DNA from: Aotearoamyces nothofagi
Taxonomy: Eukaryota; Ascomycota; Leotiomycetes; Leotiales; Tympanidaceae
Length of the DNA: 64,000 bases
Reading direction: 5' to 3'
NCBI GenBank assembly: GCA_015345905.1
Contig: JADDTR010000029.1
Span: 62,001-126,000, forward strand
Under the pieces are notes generated by a model, which searched no databases, had not been told where the DNA came from, and saw nothing but the letters and a program-made list of their open reading frames with translations. The translations under genes were made by a program, and so were the position numbers. Below, piece after piece: positions 33,386-44,613 of the stretch (position 1 is the stretch's first letter; every line of letters begins with the position of its first letter).

Positions 33386-34084
33386 GCTGGTAGAGTGAAG
33401 AGCTTTTGAGATATTCAAGATGCGGTTGAGGTCATGCTGCTCAGAGCTGTTCAGAGCTGCCAAGGGGTGAACTGCCACCAAGGAGGTTGGAGTCGTGCTG
33501 TCCGGTCCGGAGAGTCGTGCTGTTGCAGAGTGCAAGTACCCCGCCGTACTCAGTACGGGCTGGTATCGCTGTCAGGCTACAGTGATTCAATACCAGCAAT
33601 CGCGACAGTGCTAACGGCGGATTCTGTGCCGATCCGGTCAAGCGCCCACCGCGGCGCGAATCAGCTGCACCAAACTGCACCCACCCACCTCTAGCGCCCG
33701 TAGCTTGCGTTCACACCCTAAAGAACCGCCCACACGCCCTATCCTGATTGCCCCACGCCGGGCGTGAAAGGGCGAAACCGTGAGGCCTGAAGCGACGATC
33801 ACTCTACAACGAGCAAGTCCAGGTTTATCACAACCTACACTGCAATCCTGGCTCATACCAACACGCCTTCAAACGGGTCAAACGACGCCGCCCTTCTCAT
33901 CTTGAGTCGACTTTGCACTCCTGCCTCTGTCCTGTTCGACCCGCGATACAGCTCAAGGCCCAGACCCTCGCCTGCCCCTCCCTTCCGGACCTTTCCCCCT
34001 TCGCCCATATCAAGGCGACCTCCTCCAAGTGTGCCAAGCATTATCAGCATCCAGAATCTCGACCCAGAACAGCCAGCAGCAGAA
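33386..34084. promoter_or_regulatory. Divergent promoter region of the septin-like gene and PHO85
   Basis: A 699-base head-to-head interval. GC-rich sequence with C-rich and CT-rich tracts near 33890-34030 resembles the PHO85 leader. No other gene is supported. Confidence 0.45.
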
Positions 34085-35246
34085 ATGGACAAGAGAAGCC
34101 CAAGCTCCTTCCAGCAGTTGGAGAAGCTGGGAGAGGGTACATATGCTACGGTATGCACTTTTGCTATCTATCAAGTAACATGAGATGGGGTTGAGTTATA
34201 TTTTGGAATGTCTTCTGGGATATGTTCATCAATAGCTGGTCTCCGCTCCTCCAGTTATCTGGTACATTATTGGATCGGATCAGATCCTCAGAGTCATATT
34301 TTGCGACAAGCATAAATATCCGCCTGAACATCACTGACGATTGCAGGTCTTTAAAGGTCGAAACCGACAGACAGGAGAGCTTGTAGCGTTGAAGGAAATC
34401 CATCTTGATTCGGAGGAAGGAACACCATCGACTGCGATTAGAGAAATATCCTTGATGAAAGAGCTGAAGCATGAGAACATTCTCAGTCTACACGACGTTA
34501 TCCACACCGAGAACAAGCTCATGCTTGTTTTTGAATTCATGGACAAGGACCTGAAGAAGTACATGGATACGAATGGTGACCGAGGAGCTCTCAATCCCGT
34601 TACCATCAAGTCTTTCATGCACCAGCTCCTTAAAGCAATCGACTTTTGTCACACAAACCGAGTTCTTCACCGCGATTTGAAACCGCAGAATCTTCTCATC
34701 AATGCCAAAGGCCAGCTGAAACTCGGCGATTTTGGGCTAGCACGTGCGTTCGGAATTCCAGTCAATACCTTCTCCAATGAAGTTGTCACTCTATGGTATC
34801 GGGCGCCAGATGTGCTTCTTGGCAGCCGAACATACAACACAAGTATAGATATTTGGTCTGCAGGTTGTATTATGGCAGAGATGTATACAGGCCGACCGCT
34901 TTTCCCTGGTACGACCAACGAAGACCAACTGGTTCGGATCTTCCGTATCATGGGAACGCCATCGGAGCGATCATGGCCTGGTATCTCGCAATATTCAGAG
35001 TACAAGCAGAATTTCCAAATGTTTGCTACTCAGGATCTCCGTTCAATCCTGCCCCAGATTGACCCAAGCGGAATTGACTTGCTTCAGCATATGCTGCAGT
35101 TAAGGCCAGAGCTCAGGATCAGTGCTCACGACGCATTAAACCATCCATGGTTCAACGACCTCCGACAGGGCCAGTTGCCACAAACTTCACAGAGAGGATT
35201 TCAGCAGCAAGCTCTACCAGTACAAAGCGGTTATGAGAATTACTAA
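34085..35246 (+). CDS. PHO85: Cyclin-dependent kinase PHO85/CDK5 type
   Basis: Cyclin-dependent Ser/Thr kinase acting in phosphate sensing, glycogen metabolism and polarity. Exon 1 is 34085-34150 and exon 2 is 34347-35246, 321 residues. Gly-rich loop [12 protein letters not shown] spans the splice junction. Other landmarks: catalytic Lys in VALKEI, the exact PSTAIRE helix ([11 protein letters not shown]), [21 protein letters not shown], and the activation segment [22 protein letters not shown]. The activation loop has Ser where CDK1 has Thr, and the [10 protein letters not shown] wording is that of PHO85 rather than CDC28, which reads AFGVPLRTYT. The 196-nt intron is longer than usual and lies after codon 22, at a site common to filamentous-fungal PHO85 genes. 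Confidence 0.96.
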
Positions 35247-35565
35247 AAAGGTGTTATGGCGGCATGAAACCTCGTGGTTTTTGCATTTAGTATTGGCGTT
35301 GCGACCTGGGAGGTTTGGGCAAATAGGCTACTTATAGAGCACCTAATTGTTGAACATGTAATCTGGCAACTTGTTCCTGTCAGCTTATGTGACAAGGTCC
35401 CCATAGTGATCATACTCAACAATTTGTGACAATCAATCAAGTAGCTAGGCATAGAAAACGGATCTATGGTTGAATCATGTTCTACATGCAATGAGTCTTT
35501 CTTATTCTCGTCGAGTCATCCGTATACATTAAAAAATTTCGATTCGAGAAATCTAATTCCTGAAA
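35247..35565. other. Gap between convergent PHO85 and the Zn2Cys6 gene
   Basis: Tail-to-tail 3' regions; nothing else seen. Confidence 0.6.
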
Positions 35566-37206
35566 TCAGAGCCAATGACGTATTCCGAACTCGAGAGGCT
35601 TAGTAGCCAATGTAGATTCTTTCTTGACAAAATTGAAAGAATTAAGCGCACGCTGCCGCCGCTGAGCGAGTGTTCGCTGATGAGTTCTATATGATATGGG
35701 CGCATCGATGCCTGCAGGAGAAACCGCGACCAAATATTCCTCAGGCTGCTGAAGATGCCGGATAAGTGTCTCCAAAGCGATGAGCGACGTATTTGCTACA
35801 CAGTCCAGGACGGCAGATAGCACATTCGGGTACACGACGTCCTCTGGAGACGCTATATCCGATATCTGAGAGGCCATGAGAGATCGAGTTGGCGAATCCG
35901 TGCGGTAGAGACAGGGTTCGGCTCCTAGCAGAAGCCAATCTTCAACGGATCTGCGCAATGCCGACGCCTGGGATAGTAGCTGAGCATTACGGGACTCGCG
36001 GGCGGCGCCGTGGGCCACTTCATCTAGGGCGGCTCGAGAAAACTCAGAGGCACTTATCATCAGCGTTGGGAGGTGAGCGAGGATGGTCGTCAAGCGGGTC
36101 CTGAGATCTAAAGAGTTAGGGCGTGGAGATTGCTTGGGATGTTGAAGGAGGTGCTGCCAGTCGGGCTGAGCAAGGAAGCAATGCTCTCTGAGACTCATGG
36201 ACTGGGCAAGCTACGGGTTGGAGTGTTAGTAAATGGAACTCTTTACTTATTTTACTGTTCATGACATACTATAAAGCCGAGCTGAGACTCGAGCAGGGCG
36301 CGCTCGAAAGCATTCTGATACCTCTGCGGGCCACGAGTTCGAACTAAGAGGGCTGTTCCACGGGCGAGCTGACTCCATTTGCCATTGTCGGCGTTGATAG
36401 CGAGCTAGGGAAAGTTACTTAGTTATCCTCCAGATCGAGTAGATAATCGAGGAAGAAAGTCGGGCAGATCTACGTAGACACACCTCGCAAAGTTGAAGTA
36501 GGATTGACGCACACAGCGTTAGCGGCTCAAGTGGTAACTCCGGGCTATCTATACACCTCTGCAGAGAAGAGAGAGCTCGAATGTAACAGTGCAGAGCTCT
36601 GGTATAAGATTTCCCTGGAGTGGTTACTGGAGTGCCATAAACTGCACAAAGACATGATACGGCATCGTCAAGTGCTGGGTTGAGACCAAGACGGGCGGGA
36701 ATATAGTCGAAAAAAGAGCCTATCGCGCTAAGTGGCACGAGGACTTTGTTTGTAGTGCCTCCTAGACAATGGACGAGTGCAGATGCTAGATTATTACTGC
36801 TAATGTGCGGAGGAAGCAGGGTGTGAGGTGTAAGGAATCCTCTCTTTGGAACATGGCACGTGACATGCCCTTTTGCCTTCGACCCCTGGAATCTGTGGAG
36901 TGCGGTGGTCTGTCCCAGCGAAGATGAATCCCATCCCCTCCTATCCACGACCTCGTATACAAACCTCCTTTTCTTGTAATAAGATCGCAGCCCTTGCGTC
37001 TCATCCACAAACCTCCATTTGGCCTTGTATCCAGGACAGACCCATCCCGCCTGGATACAATTCAAACACGACGGAAGCTCTTCGCCGCACTGTGTTGTTC
37101 TGCTCTTTAGGCTCTAGACTCGGCACTCAGGAGGCGTTGGGGCACTTGCCTTCTTCTTCCGCTTCCGACAGTTGTCGCAGCGCCCACTTATGACCACCCC
37201 AACCAT
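35566..37206 (-). CDS. Zn2Cys6 transcription factor with a GC-AG intron in its zinc cluster
   Basis: DNA-binding regulator of the fungal binuclear zinc cluster class. Exons 37206-37150, 37089-36484, 36404-36270 and 36210-35566 give 480 residues. The first intron begins GCAAGT after AAGAAG. Splicing it yields Cys at 10, 13, 20, 27, 30 and 37 (C-x2-C-x6-C-x6-C-x2-C-x6-C), with RKRKKK between the second and third. The spacing is perfect, and without this splice the frame stops 13 codons later. The start MVGVVISGRCDNCRKRK is preferred over an ATG 41 codons upstream because this factor class opens with MVG/MVY. The remainder is helical and resembles the fungal-specific regulator domain found after MVGV-type clusters. 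It is divergent from the FMN reductase gene, which is a plausible target. Confidence 0.9.
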
Positions 37207-37745
37207 GCCGTCACGTGCGAGCCAGGCAGCGGCAGCGGAAACGGCGACGAGGGAGGGAAATTGCTCAATCAGGTCGTGGTGCTGCCCTGTGGCTTGGTTG
37301 CTCTGGATCTGTATCTCCAGAGGCGCCATTCACAGCATAATCATGGGTGGGAACAATGCCTTACATGGGTCCGTGGAAGCTCCGCGGCGGAAAGAGCGCG
37401 AATACGTAGCGGCGGGGTCGGTGGAATTGAGGGACTCCGATTAGCTACTGCGCAGCATGCTTCCAACGCAACGACGCTAATCCACGTGACGGTAGCGCTC
37501 ACTTCTTGCAGAATCTATGGACGATGATTGGGTAGTGCGCATCATACGGCTCCCTGATAAGCTGCGCCGTATTCCTCAGATCCTTCGTCTTACACAGTGC
37601 ATACCTGACATGCGCTTGGATAATAGCATCTATTATAAGCCAATCTGTATATAAAGACCCGAAGGAACATGCGGACGAAACTCCATTCTCCAGAAACTCC
37701 CGTCGCGAGAAAAAACCATCCCATAGCTACCCGACCCAGGAGACA
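37207..37745. promoter_or_regulatory. Divergent promoter of the Zn2Cys6 regulator and the FMN reductase
   Basis: A 539-base head-to-head interval. CGG/CCG half-sites, the usual contacts of Zn2Cys6 dimers, occur several times, for example CGGCGG-like runs around 37380-37420. I cannot single out one operator. Confidence 0.4.
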
Positions 37746-38462
37746 ATGAGCAGCCCGACTCCCACCACGCCCTCCGTTGGCATCATTATCTGTAGCTCCA
37801 GACAGCCACGAGTGTGTCCCCAGATCGCCAATTTCGTCCTCGAAACCATCACCGCCAACGCCCAGACCGCCAACCCCCCCGTCCGATTCCACCTCATCGA
37901 TCTCCTAGAATGGGATCTCCCGCTCTTCAACGAGCCCACCATCCCATCGCAGATCAAGGACACGGCAAGCTACAAGCAGCCGCACACGCGTGCCTGGAGT
38001 GCGGAAATCAAGAAGCACTCGGCCTTCGTCTTCGTCACGCCGCAGTATAACGTATGCATCTCCTCTGGCCCCCGCTTTATCGCTCGTGCTGGCACTTGGG
38101 GTTTTACTTGCTGGACGAGACCTTGCTGACCTTCTAGCTAGTGGGGCTATCCAGCTGCCGTCAAGAATGCCATTGATTACCTATTCAACGAATGGGGCGG
38201 CAAGCCAGCTGTGATCGTTAGCTACGGCGGCCATGGAGGTACCAAGGCTGCCGCACAGCTCAGCCAGGTCTTGCACGGCGTGGGAATGACCGTAGCAGAG
38301 ACCATGCCGGCTCTTACCTTCCCGTCTAGGGATGTTCTTCGTCAGGCTGCTGGCGGTGAACAGCTAAGCCTGGCTGGCGAGGATGGCCTTTGGGCTACCT
38401 CGAGGACTGTTATTTCTCGGGCGTTTGATGAGCTGGTCGTACTGCTTTCTAACAAAGCTTAG
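37746..38462 (+). CDS. NADPH-dependent FMN reductase (flavodoxin-like)
   Basis: Reduces FMN or quinone-like substrates with NADPH. Exon 1 (37746-38051) and exon 2 (38142-38462) give 208 residues. The flavin-phosphate loop is GIIICSSRQPRVCPQIANFV near the amino end, then DLLEWDLPLFNEPTIP, AFVFVTPQYN and, across the GT-AG intron, WGYPAAVKNAIDYLFNEWGG, which is the family signature. KPAVIVSYGGHGG follows. All core flavodoxin-fold elements are present, so it looks functional. Head-to-head with the Zn2Cys6 gene and tail-to-tail with the P450. Confidence 0.92.
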
Positions 38463-38780
38463 ACGTTTGTGAGGGGATTGGCGCTAGAACTGCTCTTTTT
38501 CTTTTAGCCCATTTCGAATCTTGTTGAACTATAGCGATAATATGACTCCGCTGTTCCTGATCTGAATGTCTTTATCCAAATTAGGAATTGCTGCCGGAAA
38601 TATCCCGATGCCGACTCTAACGTCGTAGTCACTGGAGTATAATGATACTGTCAAATTGTAGCTGCAAATATAGAAACTATATGAGAGTCAAAAACTAAGA
38701 ATATCCTATTATAATCCGAAGAGAAAACCAATCTTGCTTGGCTGTCCACTGCCGCTGTTCCATCATCTGGGTATCTGTCC
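38463..38780. other. Gap between the FMN reductase and the convergent P450
   Basis: Tail-to-tail 3' regions; nothing else seen. Confidence 0.6.
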
Positions 38781-40514
38781 CTATCTCACCACCGGCGTCA
38801 GCTTCACCATAAGCGGTTTCTTCTCCCAGAGAGTAAAGATTCTCTGATCCAACCAATCATCATTCTCGTTATCCAATGCAAGGTCAAAACTCCACAACAG
38901 CTTTGCCAGAATCAACCTCATCTCTATGTATGCAAGACTGGATTCATATCAGCTTATGTCTAATAGTCGTACGTGGAAGACACGATGGCTTACTTCTTCC
39001 CAATGCAATTCCGTGGCCCGTACGAAAATGGTTGCAGTGCCTCTTTCCTGTCGTCTTTGAACCGTGGATCACCAAGCCATCGTTCAGGAACAAAGCTATC
39101 TGGGTCGCGGAAGTTGGCGCTTGAACGAAATACGGCATATTGGGACATTCCGATGATGGTCTGTTCATGTTTTAATATCTTTCCCCCAGGACAAAAATAT
39201 ATAGAATTGCACGCTTACATTACCAGGAACAAATTTCCCAAGTATCATAGTGCCGTCGGGTGGTGTACGGCGAGGACGACTGCTTGGTACTGGCGGATAC
39301 ATGCGGAGAGACTCATCTAGACAAGCAAGCATATATTCGAGTCTGTTCACTCCAGTGATGTTAATATCATCATATGTCGGAAAAGAAGATCGGACTTCTT
39401 CAACCAGTTTTGACAGTGCGCTTGGAGATTTAAGGAGCAAATAGGTAGCTCCGGAAAGTAAAGTTGCCGTAGTCTCACTGCCAGCCACAACCAGAAGGTT
39501 TGCATTCGCAACAAGATCTCGATCATCTAGTACCCCCTTGGATTCTGCTTGTATCATATGCGTCATGAAATCGGTGTATTCAGGATGCCTTTCTTTTCGG
39601 CGAAAGACCTTCTGGCGTACAAGCTCATTACTGGCCTCTCTTTTTTCTTTCAATGATTGTGGAATCAACTTCGCAAGCAAACGTTGGAGGAGCGGAAACT
39701 TTCGGGTGGCACGCTGGAGTGTAACCCACTTTATTGTACCAAGAATTATCTTGACCAATGGATGGTAGTTGCTATTCTTCAAACAGTCAAATGGCTCGTC
39801 AAAGGCTAGATGGCCAATGACATCGAATGTCGTATACTATGCCAGAAAGTATTAGATCTGCAGAAATGTCTAGGCTTAACGCTTACATTAAACCAGTTCA
39901 CCATATTCAATGACGTTTGACCATTGTTGCATTCTTCGTGAAGACGCCCAATAAACAGATCAACATAATGTGCCAACACCGGTTCCTGGCCTTTAAGTGT
40001 CTTATCGGAAAATCCGTGCGAAAGCATGCGTCTCAGTTGTGAGTGGCGTTCTCGACCTGCCTGTATAATATGAGGATGGGCGACGTCCTCATTCCAGTTT
40101 TCGGTAGGTTCTTTTCCGTTTTCAGGTTGGCCTTGCCGGTGGCCTAAAATATCCTTAATAGCTTCAGGAGCTGTATATAGCAGCTCGTTTGATGCTATGC
40201 GGATGACATCTCCGTATTGCTCATGGAGAGCATGGGCCTTGTACCAGAGACTGCCAGCAATGATTTCTCGTAGCCACCACAAACGCGATGCACTGGCATA
40301 TTTAGGGCCGGGATATGAGGATAATGGGTGAAGATAGATGTTATAGAATGCTAAGCCTAGCATATAGATAAACGGCTAGCCATAGCTAGTTAGACCTTTG
40401 CTTCCTCTCTACGTATACAACTCAAAGAAAGGAGGGACTACTCACGCCAAGAATGGCAAAGGCTATAGGAACCAAAAGATTGGCTGGTACCAGTTGGAAA
40501 ACATGAGTAGCCAT
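38781..40514 (-). CDS. Cytochrome P450 monooxygenase
   Basis: Heme-thiolate monooxygenase bound to the endoplasmic reticulum. Exons 40514-40446, 40375-39887, 39836-39219, 39160-38994 and 38937-38781 give 499 residues. Landmarks in order: a hydrophobic anchor (about 8-35), PGPKYAS, the I-helix AGSETTAT (from about 304), ESLRMYPPVP with the K-helix ExxR at 361-364, FVPERW, and the heme loop FSYGPRNCIGKN with the axial Cys at 444. All introns are GT-AG. The class is that of fungal E-type P450s related to isotrichodermin and benzoate/pisatin hydroxylases; the CYP family cannot be fixed by eye. All signature residues are intact. It is next to DUF2264 and MFS transporter genes, transcribed the other way. 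Confidence 0.95.
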
Positions 40515-40985
40515 AGCGAGGAGCTGATAGTCCTTTGTATGCTTTATGACGGGGAAGCAAAGTGCTGATGAACTGAGAGTGATAAATGCTTCCAAACTAG
40601 GAATGATGGTAGCAGTAGCACCACAAGAAGAACAGAGGAAGCTGCCGATATTTGAATCAGACAAGACTCACTACTGATATACAGCTGTGGCCTCTGCATA
40701 ATGTATGCCACGAGGGCATTTTGATTGCGTGTGTAACCCCGCACCGGCACGTTTCAATGGACATGAGTTTGCATAAAGCTCATCCGGTATAAACTCATCC
40801 GGTATCATACCATGGCTGGCGCTCACAGTACTGAAAAAAACATCACCTTGCATCGCCGAAGCCGAGTCACCTTGCTGTATTCCCAACATATCGGACCTCG
40901 GCCTATGATGCTGCTATATTTGAACCTTCCCTAGTCCCGCGGCTCGACAAAAAGCTTGTATACACAAAACCGACCTTCTGCTTCG
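40515..40985. other. Upstream region of the P450
   Basis: No supported gene; promoter of the P450 and the possible 3' part of the unknown gene next to it. Confidence 0.5.
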
Positions 40986-41393
40986 TCAATGAGCAGAGAG
41001 AGATAATATACCTAAAACAAGACGGATGATATACCAAATAGCAATGGACTCAAAGCTCTCGTCGTCTACTAACGAAGAAATAGTACCACTAATATACGAC
41101 ATGCTGTAGACCATAACAGATACGGCGTACACCGCCTTACTGGATATATTCTCAAGGGCTACTCGGTCTAAATAGCAGAGACAAGAGTAGGCCGAGACCG
41201 AGGATAGGAGTAGCTGAGGTGTTTGCTGGCCTGGAGCAATCTGTACAGATCTACCTTCTGGTACTTTGTCTCGGGGGTTCAGGACATCTTTTATCGAAGC
41301 TCCGATTCGATGGATAGCGGCATATGCAGCTGGAAGAGTTTCCACAACGGCACAAGGATGATTGATGGGGATTTGATTTCTGTTGATGTTCAT
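40986..41393 (-). CDS. Unknown small protein, possibly with a membrane segment
   Basis: Not recognised. An open frame of 135 codons starts at an ATG (41393) and reads MNINRNQIPINHPCAVVETL at first. It is moderately hydrophobic over the last 60 residues (AVSVMVYSMSYISG and then IAIWYIIRLVLGIL). The end may be an exon rather than a true stop, because a GTATAT donor lies 11 codons before it. No hallmark of an enzyme is visible. A decayed or mis-framed gene is possible. Confidence 0.3.
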   Translation of the reverse strand: MNINRNQIPINHPCAVVETLPAAYAAIHRIGASIKDVLNPRDKVPEGRSVQIAPGQQTPQLLLSSVSAYSCLCYLDRVALENISSKAVYAVSVMVYSMSYISGTISSLVDDESFESIAIWYIIRLVLGILSLSAH

Positions 41394-41733
41394 TCGTGAA
41401 TGCGGTGAGTGTGACACATTTGCTCTTTCCCTTTGTAGTGAGTTGCAGAGTCTGCGCTGTCGTCTCTACTTTAGCCGTGGACTTACCCTCGCTCCCGCAC
41501 CGGCGCCCGCCCCGGCGCCCGCATCCGCTCCGGTACTTGTTCATGTTCATCGGCAGTTTGGAAACAACGTTGATTAATTAATATAGGCACGCTTGGAAAC
41601 TGTAGCCATGTCCACGTCTCTCTGTGTGCCATTTCCACCAGGGTATGTCTAATGCTAAACTCTACTGAACATCCGAAAGCTCTTCAATCCTCGTGTTAGG
41701 TGCTAGAACTCCTGGCAATCCTTCCCTACCTCC
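41394..41733. other. Region before the DUF2264 gene, with a GC-rich short repeat
   Basis: It includes a run of GCxCCG-like hexamers at about 41490-41530 that translates to Ala-Pro repeats on the plus strand. No start or family match makes that a gene. Confidence 0.5.
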
Positions 41734-43938
41734 ATGGCCTCCAAAGATTACCGAGCAACTGTCCTGGGGTACAATGATGTTCATCCCTTCCGAAACGTTG
41801 AGATCTCAGATCGTAAATCGGTCCAGGAGCTCTTGAAGACACTCCTCGACCCCCTGCGGTCTCATTTCTCTCCGAATTATGCTCGGATAAAAGTTCCTGG
41901 AGCTACAGCGGTTCGGTTCGATGCCATAGCGTCAGAGATAGAGGGATATGCAAGGCCGCTTTGGGGACTTGGCTCTTTACTGGCAGGCGGCGGTCATTAC
42001 GATGGTGCAATACGTTGGATAGAGGGTTTACGAGCGGGCACAGACCCAGATAATCCTGAGTACTGGGGACAATCGGAGGACAGCGATCAGAGGATGGTGG
42101 AGATGTGCTGCATTGGTTGGACTCTTGCTGTCGTCCCGGCATTCTGGGAAGCACTCAATGATAAGGAACGAAAGAACGTGGAGACATATCTTGGTGGCAT
42201 CAATGACAAGTACGCCGAAGTTGTCGGCAATTATACTGAGCTGACGTCTATCTAGAGTAATGCCTAATACTAACTGGCTTTGGTTTCGTGTCTTTGCTAA
42301 TCTGGGGCTGTTGAGGAATGGGGCCAGATATTCTCCAGAAAGACTCGTGGCAGATATCAAGCACTTGGATTCATTTTATCGAGGTGATGGCTGGTCAAAC
42401 GATGGACCTGAAAATATCCATCAGATGGATTATTACTCTGGATCTTTTGCAATCCAGTTCCTACAGCTACTTTATGCGAAGCTAGCAGAAGAGATAGATC
42501 CAGAAAGGAGTGCAGAATTCAAACTTAGAGGTCAGAAGTTTGCATTGGATTTTGTCCATTATTTCGACAAAGAAGGTTAGTTGGACGTACTTGTACAAAG
42601 CTCGTTTAAAGTTACTGATTATGACAGGTCGTGCTCTTCCATTTGGAAGGTCTGTTGGATATCGTTTTGGAATGATCTCTTTTTGGGGTGCTTGCGCCTA
42701 CGCTGAAATCGAGCTTCCTGCTCCGCTTACATGGGGAATGCTGAAAGGCCTGGTGCTGCGCAATTTGCGATGGTGGCAGACCCAGCCAGATATCTTTGGC
42801 CCTTCTGGTACACTCACTCTTGGTAAGTTCCATGAATATGCCTCTACTATCCATTCGCCTTTTAAAGCTAACAAGTCAAAGGTTATTCGTACCCAAATAT
42901 GTATTTGTGCGAAAATTATAATAGCCCAGTATGCCCTTAAATTGCCGCACTTGAAATAGTTGAGAGCTAAAAGTTTATTAGGGATCACCATACTGGGCAT
43001 GCCTTGGCTTTATTTGCTTGGCAGCGCCAGAATCATCTCCGTTCTGGACATCGGAGGAGGAGCCTTATCCAGCACAATATCTACCATCTGTGAAAGCGTT
43101 GAAGTACCCAGGACATATTACTAGCTATCTAGGCGGCCACCGAATGCTTCTATCATCAGGCCAAGCATGTGGTTATGCGATGAAAGGAACTCATGCTAAG
43201 TATGGGAAATTTGCTTACTCCAGCGCTTATGGTTACTCCGTCCCGCCAGGTGGATATACTCTTGAGCAATTTGCCTTGGATTCAACCCTTGGCCTATCAG
43301 ATGATGATGGGGAAGTATGGAAAACTCGAAGACTTTGCGAACAGGCTGAGATTGAAGTGCACGACGAAGTTCCTGTGCTCGTTTCAACGTGGAAGCCGTT
43401 CAAGGATGTCAATATCAAGACCTGGCTCATACCGCCGGCCGAGTTGACTCCGAACTGGCATATAAGAGTTCATAGGATCGAGGCTGGACGTCAGGTGATG
43501 ACAGCGGAAGGCTCGTTCGCGATATCTAATGTTCGGAAGTTGGATAAACGTGCACTTGGCCCTTATGATCCAAATAGCTCCGAAGGCACTTCGCCTAGAA
43601 TTATAGGTAACTATGATCTTGACTCTACTGGTGGAAGCGCCACTGGAAAAGAAGGTGCATTTGCAGTTTCAAAAGGAGCTATAGGTATTGTTGACTTGGA
43701 ACCCTATGGCGATCGGACAGCAATGATAGTAAATGCTGATCCAAATTCTAATCTGGTGGAAAGCAAAACAGTTATTCCAACACTCAGAGATACTCTTCAA
43801 GAAGGTCAGACAAAATGGTATGCCACTGGAGTCTATGCGAAACCATCAGGGCTAGGTATCTCGCCACATGATTACCTGAAAGGATGGGAATCAAGGCCTG
43901 TAGTGCCGAGGTGGTTAAAGGAGCAAATACTTGCATAG
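41734..43938 (+). CDS. DUF2264-domain protein (predicted alpha/alpha-barrel glycan-active enzyme)
   Basis: Family PF10022, function not established; the fold resembles (alpha/alpha)-barrel glycoside hydrolases and lyases. Exons 41734-42209, 42256-42575, 42628-42822, 42882-42928 and 42982-43938 give 664 residues. Diagnostic blocks: [38 protein letters not shown] across intron 1, DGWSNDGP with [33 protein letters not shown] across intron 2, and [15 protein letters not shown] across intron 4, where the 47-nt exon 4 sits. The C-terminal part is a beta-rich domain ([11 protein letters not shown]-like [27 protein letters not shown]). No signal peptide is seen, so the protein is probably intracellular. 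The next gene, a sugar transporter on the same strand, suggests joint use on a saccharide. Confidence 0.92.
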
Positions 43939-44613
43939 TCGAATAATGACAACCTTCTCGGATTGAATGGCCTGGAAGGTTCAATGGTGCACGGCTAAAA
44001 CTAGAGCGGGGTTTCCCCAGGTGGCAAGAAACCCCGCACACAATTGAACATATTGAGGTACGATCAGCATCGCAATAGACGAAGCTACCGTGTCCCAATT
44101 CCACAAAGCATATTCGAGGAAAAAACACATCTGACTTACCCCAGTCTCTGATAGTGTATTTATGCTTCTGTCCAGCATCCGGTTAATGGCACTCCGGTGT
44201 TAGATGTAATAGATCCGATAGACCAACTCCGTATCTATGCCAAGCACCGCTGTGGTATCCCGCATAATGCTCCAGGTTTAGTGTGCGATTGCTACTGGCA
44301 CATATGCCGTTCTGATTGCCCTGATAGGCTTGCTATTTACACATGGTACATCAACTATGCATAATTACCTCCCGTGACATTAGCCGGGAATAGAAGTCTA
44401 TGTATCACAAGCATGGTACGTTGGGTCCGTCCAACTCTCAAGCTGTGCTTATCTGCATCACCTTGGTTTAGCTCTAAATGTCGGTTCAATTGAAAGTTGT
44501 ACGTATTTGAACTGGAGTCTGCCCCTTCCAAATAATACTTCCTTTCCAGCCATTCGTCAAAGGCCTCGAGGAAATAGATACGCATAGCCAACTACTGATA
44601 CTAAGTTGCTGAC
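43939..44613. other. Intergenic between DUF2264 and MFS genes
   Basis: 3' end of the DUF2264 gene and promoter of the transporter; nothing else supported. Confidence 0.6.

Noticed and set aside
33902-34194. Two overlapping plus-strand frames before PHO85
   Set aside because: They cover the PHO85 leader and read into its intron; the conserved kinase start is at 34085.
36330-36365. TTCGAA-containing stretch that recalls a tRNA T-loop
   Set aside because: It lies within coding sequence of the Zn2Cys6 gene, and no acceptor stem or anticodon arm can be formed.
41383-41577. Ala-Pro repeat frame on the plus strand
   Set aside because: Comes from a short GC-rich hexamer run; starts and ends within intergenic DNA.
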